A stretch of 17,172 bases of DNA. Source: JASFEQ01 sp050122535. Its GTDB lineage: Bacteria; Desulfobacterota; DSM-4660; Desulfatiglandales; HGW-15. Below are positions 13,669-17,172 of this stretch, piece by piece. The notes beneath the pieces were generated by a model that saw only the letters and a list, made by a program, of their open reading frames with translations, was not told the origin of the DNA and did not search any database. The stretch lies in NCBI GenBank assembly GCA_050122535.1, contig JASFIT010000050.1:1-17172 (forward strand), in the 5' to 3' direction. The first letter of the stretch is position 1, and each line of letters begins with the position of its first letter. The position numbers and the translations under genes are program-made.

Positions 13669-13933
13669 TGCCACACCTTCCCTTTAGCAAGGATAGATCA
13701 CCCCCACACCAAGTCACTATGGGCAATTCCTGTCCATTTGTAGGATTGTAGCAGTAACGGTAGGCAAAATTCTTCTCATAGTCACAGGCTATTTTCCTTC
13801 TTCCCTCCACAAAATAAGAACATTCGTTGTTGTCGCAGAAGAATAGGTCATGAACCCAGCCCGTTTGAGGGCAAGGCTCCCACCTCACCAATGGTTTTTC
13901 ACAGTGAGGGCAGATCCAACCATCTTTATCCAT
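13664..13933 (-). CDS. Small zinc-ribbon protein, 89 residues, function unknown
   Basis: The protein reads MDKDGWICPHCEKPLVRWEP and so on. Cysteine pairs C8/C11 and C33/C38 (FFCDNNECSYF) form a likely zinc ribbon. Further cysteines at 21, 50, 61, 76 and 87 are unusually many for the length. The C-terminal half holds YRYCYNPTNGQELPIVTW. It resembles small zinc-finger proteins that I recall as annotated in sulfate-reducing deltaproteobacteria, but no role is known to me. The ATG has GGAGGA (13942-13947) eight bases upstream, so translation looks efficient. It is divergent from the next gene and ends in the T-run of the opposing terminator. Confidence 0.8.
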   Translation of the reverse strand: MDKDGWICPHCEKPLVRWEPCPQTGWVHDLFFCDNNECSYFVEGRRKIACDYEKNFAYRYCYNPTNGQELPIVTWCGGDLSLLKGRCGK

Positions 13934-14093
13934 CGAATTCGTCCTCCGTACATAAGCCTGTTTAAATAAAATTAACGAGGCTTCGCTCTATGTCAATGCT
14001 TCCTATCCCTGATGGATGCGTCCATAAGGAATAGAATCTACCGGCTAATTCATGTGTCTTGACAAGGTGAACAGAGCCCTGTATGGAACCCAT

Positions 14094-14744
14094 ATGACAC
14101 CAAAAAAAGGTATCATCACATCGAGAAAGTGCCCTTCCTGCGGACACCACGAAGTGGGATATACTGCTGAAGACGGCGTATTCTATCCTTTGGAGCTCGG
14201 GACTATCATTCAGATTCTGGATGGTCCTGAGACCGCACTCCCTGCAGCAAAGGCCAAAGTATTTGACGACGCAGCCACACAACAAGAGCGGATCGATCGA
14301 TCTGAGTATAAGGTATGGGTCCCAGACCCTGCGAAGGGCAACAAAAGGCTTCGTCTCAAATATGGCGTACTGGGGAAAGGGCCGTCATTCGCGCAGATGT
14401 CAGGAGAAGTTTATCGTTTCGCCTATTTGGGGAAACTAGAGCGCCTTATAGAAAAAGAGATCCATACGCCCATAGCGGTTTTATTGGATAGATTCTTTAC
14501 CGCTCCTCATCTGGCCGCCGGGAATCCCACGCAGATAGCGGAAGCCATGTGGAGAGAATTGGAGGAGATCAGAAGGCCTGTACAGCTGGTTACCGAATGG
14601 CTGGGGAAGCAGGATGAAGAGACCCTGAACAAATTGGTCCATCCCGTTGCGCAAAAGGAGTTGAATAACCCACCCGTAAGCGAGACAGAGCAACATAACG
14701 AACTGGAACAACTATCCCTCGAAGAATTCTTAGAGGTTCTGTAG
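14094..14744 (+). CDS. Hypothetical protein with N-terminal Cys pair, 216 residues
   Basis: I do not recognise this family. From the chosen start the protein begins MTPKKGIITSRKCPSCGHHE; the single C-x-x-C (C13, C16) plus HH may bind a metal. The middle part has KVWVPDPAKGNKRLRLKYGV and the C-terminal half is charged and helical (ERLIEKEIHTPIAVLLDRFF, then AEAMWRELEEIRRP), ending in an acidic tail, LEQLSLEEFLEVL. There is no membrane segment or signal peptide. An ATG at 14052 would add 14 residues that look unrelated to the rest; neither start has a good ribosome-binding site. It stands alone, converging on etfA, with a long hairpin between. Confidence 0.75.
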   Translation: MTPKKGIITSRKCPSCGHHEVGYTAEDGVFYPLELGTIIQILDGPETALPAAKAKVFDDAATQQERIDRSEYKVWVPDPAKGNKRLRLKYGVLGKGPSFAQMSGEVYRFAYLGKLERLIEKEIHTPIAVLLDRFFTAPHLAAGNPTQIAEAMWRELEEIRRPVQLVTEWLGKQDEETLNKLVHPVAQKELNNPPVSETEQHNELEQLSLEEFLEVL

Positions 14745-14811
14745 AAGATACTCTGATCTTTGTTGTTACCTTGTCCAGTTCGAGGCGTTCCCCACGATTA
14801 GCCACCAATAT

Positions 14812-14844
14812 GAACAAGGGCGGGTTCAGAACCCGCCCTTGTTC
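14812..14844. terminator. Perfect 15-base-pair hairpin between convergent genes; likely bidirectional terminator
   Basis: GAACAAGGGCGGGTT (14812-14826) and AACCCGCCCTTGTTC (14830-14844) pair perfectly around CAG. It lies between the ends of the plus-strand unknown gene and the minus-strand etfA. T-runs are poor on both sides, so Rho or the stem itself may do the work. Confidence 0.65.
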
Positions 14845-14873
14845 CCTTTCAAGCCAACGAACAAATTCAGTGA

Positions 14874-15857
14874 CTAAATGATTTTCTTAATCTCCTCTGT
14901 GAGTGGTGGAACGATCTTGAAGAGATCATCCACCACACCAAAGTCCGCCTTTTGGAATATGGGCGCATCTGGATCCTTGTTAATGGCTACGATGACCTTT
15001 GAGGTGCTCATACCAGCCAGGTGCTGAATCGCTCCTGAAATACCGCATGCGATGTACAGATTGGGGGAGACCACTTTCCCAGTTTGTCCTACCTGATCGG
15101 AGTGTGGTCTCCAACCTGCATCCACTGCGGAACGTGATGCCCCTACCGTGGCTCCAATCAGATCGGCAAGTTCCTCAAGAATTTGGTAGTTTTCCGGCCC
15201 CTTCATACCGCGCCCACCCGAGACAATTTTATCAGCCTCAGTGAGGTCAACTTTCCCGCTCTCATCCCTCATCACATCAATGACCTTGGTTTTCAAGGCA
15301 GCATCATCCAAGTCTATCGCGGCATCAACAATCTCAGCGGATTTGGAGGTGTCCGGTTCATTCAGGGTCATGACATTCGGTCTGGCTGTGGCCATCTGGG
15401 GCCAACTGTCGCTAAATGTCACCTTGGCATAGGCCTTACCCGCATAAATGGGCCTGACGGCCACAAGGTTTCCGTCCTCCAGGGAAAAAACGGTACAGTC
15501 CTGGGCCATACCAACACCAAGGCGAGCTGAGAGGCGCGCTGATAAGTCCTTTCCCTGCACCGAAGCACCCAGCAGTAAGATGGCAGGATCATTCTCCTTG
15601 ACCAACTGGGCGATGACAGAGACATAGGCATTTGTCGTATAGGTCTCAAGCCGGGGATCATCAGCTACCAGAACCTTGTCCGCACCATAGTGACCCAATG
15701 TGGCTGCCTTGTCCTTGATATTGGAACCGAGCAGAACTGCCGTTATCTGTTGACCCAGGGAATCCGCAAGGCGTCTGCCTTCACTGACCATCTCATAGGA
15801 TATTTTTCGGATTTCTCCGTCTCTTTGTTCGGCGATTGTCATAATTCCTTGTGGCAT
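14874..15857 (-). CDS. etfA: Electron transfer flavoprotein, alpha subunit
   Basis: EtfA carries the FAD that takes electrons from acyl-CoA dehydrogenases and passes them to a membrane quinone reductase or other partner. The protein has 327 residues. An N-terminal nucleotide-binding-like domain (1-190) is followed by the FAD domain with SGGRGMKG (213-220), GASRSAVDAGW (239-249) and QVGQTGKVVSPNLYIACGIS (255-274), then GAIQHLAGM. All family FAD-contact blocks are present. The ATG has AAGGAGA (15864-15870) six bases upstream. It follows etfB by 129 bases on the same strand. There is no acyl-CoA dehydrogenase inside the window; it may lie beyond it. Whether this pair is bifurcating is not clear. 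Confidence 0.97.
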   Translation of the reverse strand: MPQGIMTIAEQRDGEIRKISYEMVSEGRRLADSLGQQITAVLLGSNIKDKAATLGHYGADKVLVADDPRLETYTTNAYVSVIAQLVKENDPAILLLGASVQGKDLSARLSARLGVGMAQDCTVFSLEDGNLVAVRPIYAGKAYAKVTFSDSWPQMATARPNVMTLNEPDTSKSAEIVDAAIDLDDAALKTKVIDVMRDESGKVDLTEADKIVSGGRGMKGPENYQILEELADLIGATVGASRSAVDAGWRPHSDQVGQTGKVVSPNLYIACGISGAIQHLAGMSTSKVIVAINKDPDAPIFQKADFGVVDDLFKIVPPLTEEIKKII

Positions 15858-15986
15858 TTTCTATCTCCTTATTCTGTTGTATAGCGTTTAGCCGTGCTGC
15901 ATTCTCGCCTATCAGCCGGGCCTCAATTTCGTCTGGATAACGCTTATCGGGTGAACCGGCAGATCCGGCGAACCGGAAGACTCATT

Positions 15987-16781
15987 TTAAATGACCTTCG
16001 CTTCTTCGTGAAGAAGCCTGACCAACTCCTTTGCCTTTTCCTCCGGGGTCTCCCCTTCCACGATCTTACCAGCTTCTCTCTGGGGGGGAGGTGTCAATTC
16101 TAAGACCTTCAATTTTCTGCCGGCTTCACCAAATTCGGCAGCGTCCAATCCCAGGTCTGCCAACGTCTTCTCCTCCAGGGGTTTCTTTTTTGCTTTCATG
16201 ATACCTGGCAAAGAGGCGTATCTTGGTTCATTAAGCCCCTTTTGCGCGGTGATAAGTGCTGGCAGAGGGGATTCTATAACCAGTGATTGCCCTTCCACCG
16301 GTCTGTTGACTTTGACAGACTTCCCATCCTCAGCGACCTCCACCTTAACGATTAAAGAGATATGAGGGATGTCCAAGAACTCTGCCAGACTGGCTCCCAC
16401 AAGGCCCATATCGTCATCAACCCCCCTTTGGCCCGTGAATATAAGGTCATACTCAAGGTCTTTGATGGCTGCAGCAAGGGCCTTTGCCACAGCTATGGAA
16501 TCGCTTTCCTCCAAGGCTGGATCATTAATCAATACACCCTTATCGGCTCCCATGGCCAGGGCAGTGCGGATGGATTCAGTGACCCTTGAGGGACCCAGGC
16601 CAACCACCGTCACTTCACCGCCAAACTTCTCTTTAAGCTTCAAGGCCTCTTCCACACCAAACTCATCATAGGGATTCATCACCCACTTGACGTCATCCTT
16701 GACAATGGATTGCGCATCCGGAGCCACTTTAATCTGTGTTTCCGTATCGGGCACCTGCTTTAAACAGACTATAATATTCAC
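15987..16781 (-). CDS. etfB: Electron transfer flavoprotein, beta subunit
   Basis: EtfB pairs with EtfA in the cytoplasm and binds the AMP (or a second FAD in bifurcating forms). The 264-residue protein opens MNIIVCLKQVPDTETQIKV. Family blocks are MNPYDEFGVEEALKLKEKFG (35-54), TGQRGVDDDMGLVGASLAE (116-134), the VNRPVEG loop (158-164) and the signature LPALITAQKGLNEPRYASLP (173-192) with KAKKK. The start is GTG 16781 with a very strong AAGGAGGTC (16785-16793). An overlapping ATG two bases upstream meets a stop at once and is out of frame. It lies downstream of a TetR gene and upstream of etfA, all on the minus strand. Confidence 0.97.
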   Translation of the reverse strand: MNIIVCLKQVPDTETQIKVAPDAQSIVKDDVKWVMNPYDEFGVEEALKLKEKFGGEVTVVGLGPSRVTESIRTALAMGADKGVLINDPALEESDSIAVAKALAAAIKDLEYDLIFTGQRGVDDDMGLVGASLAEFLDIPHISLIVKVEVAEDGKSVKVNRPVEGQSLVIESPLPALITAQKGLNEPRYASLPGIMKAKKKPLEEKTLADLGLDAAEFGEAGRKLKVLELTPPPQREAGKIVEGETPEEKAKELVRLLHEEAKVI

Positions 16782-16820
16782 ATTGACCTCCTTTTCTTGG
16801 CATTTAGAATGCCAATCTAT

Positions 16821-16972
16821 GACGGCTTCGTAAAAAGTCCAACTGCTGCGTTACGCTTCATCTTTCGTCATTGCGGCGTACAGTAAGTACGCCTCATTCC
16901 TCAAGATTCGCAAGACTTGCATTTGGAGCTTTTTACTTTGCCGTCCCATTTTTGACTTTTTACGAATTAGTC
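16821..16972. repeat. Long palindromic intergenic repeat, family 1, copy 3
   Basis: The outer arms GACGGCTTCGTAAAAAGTC (16821-16839) and GACTTTTTACGAATTAGTC (16954-16972) are inverted repeats with a three-base mismatch block. The core CTGCTGCGTTACG...CATTGCGGCGTACAGTAAGT, then ACGCCTCATTCCTC, matches copy 2 at 8943-9174. It fills almost the whole gap between the TetR stop codon and etfB, so it would be part of a shared transcript if these genes form an operon. Confidence 0.8.
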
Positions 16973-16975
16973 AAT

Positions 16976-17172
16976 CTATCGACTGGCATCATTGATGAGT
17001 CCACTCAAAAAGTATTCGCTGATCTGTTTGGCAGCGGTCTCAATATCATATTTCCTTCGGCTTGACAACACCCAGAATCTGGACATTTCATCGAGGGCGC
17101 CAAAAAAGGCCCTTTTGGCTATCCCTGGAATAATATCGTTCTTAAAGATGCCCTCTTTCTGTCCCTCCTGAA
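16976..17172 (-). CDS. TetR/AcrR-family regulator, C-terminal part (5' cut by window)
   Basis: Sixty-four residues are readable to the TAG at 16976-16978: QEGQKEGIFKNDIIPGIAKR, then AFFGALDEMSRFWVLSSRRK and YDIETAAKQISEYFLSGL. This is the ligand-binding/dimerisation end of TetR-family regulators, of the sort found beside acyl-CoA dehydrogenase and etf genes (the FadR-like TetR branch with YSIAA-type C-terminus). The DNA-binding domain lies outside the window. It is co-directional with etfB and etfA, so it may control them in response to an acyl-CoA; that is inference from position. Confidence 0.8.
   Translation of the reverse strand, partial: QEGQKEGIFKNDIIPGIAKRAFFGALDEMSRFWVLSSRRKYDIETAAKQISEYFLSGLINDASR

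Overview
The window reads as a chromosomal segment of a Gram-negative, probably anaerobic bacterium of the former Deltaproteobacteria (Desulfobacterota). The taxonomic call is an inference. It rests on the rho-rpmE-prfA-prmC cluster, an etfBA pair behind a TetR regulator, proteins that resemble families I associate with that group, and intergenic space crowded with long palindromic repeats. Base composition is moderate and fairly even. I see no phage, transposase, CRISPR array or rRNA.

Layout. Positions 2-154 hold the 3' end of an RluD-type pseudouridine synthase. A 764-base gene-free stretch follows, with a long palindromic repeat and a structured segment that may be a remnant of a group II intron. 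Then comes a forward translation/termination cluster: rho (919-2166), rpmE (2217-2462), prfA (2711-3799) and prmC (3852-4736); PrmC methylates the GGQ glutamine of the release factor encoded beside it. A repeat-rich gap (4737-5249) separates this from a metal(loid) resistance-type locus made of two divergent units. On the minus strand lie an ArsR repressor (6474-6776) and a COG0701 permease (5250-6422). On the plus strand lie a second ArsR with predicted zinc-type ligands (7232-7606) and an SO_0444-type COG0701 permease (7742-8914). Each ArsR has its own sigma-70 promoter overlapped by a palindromic operator candidate, and a near-perfect 25-base inverted repeat sits between the two units.

A second repeat-rich gap leads to a YhcC/YtqA-like radical SAM gene (9506-10417). 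Facing it on the minus strand is a likely operon of a small HExxH protein, an FmdB-type zinc ribbon, a conserved-looking unknown and fabD (12996 down to 10519), preceded on the same strand by an elongator-type tRNA-Met(CAU). Positions 13149-13663 hold no protein gene, but they do hold an inverted-repeat activator-site candidate, a well-spaced sigma-54 promoter and, about 100 bases on, a strong intrinsic terminator. Together these suggest an orphan sigma-54-dependent small RNA, the most novel-looking item in the window.

The last part has a zinc-ribbon protein (minus), an unrecognised 216-residue protein with a Cys pair (plus), a long hairpin between converging genes, and the minus-strand series TetR (cut by the window edge), etfB and etfA, which fits fatty-acid or aromatic acyl-CoA oxidation. 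Two families of long palindromic repeats recur: one core at 224-435, 8943-9174 and 16821-16972, another at 4979-5134 and 9254-9399. The 8943-9174 copy itself carries a smaller inserted palindrome.
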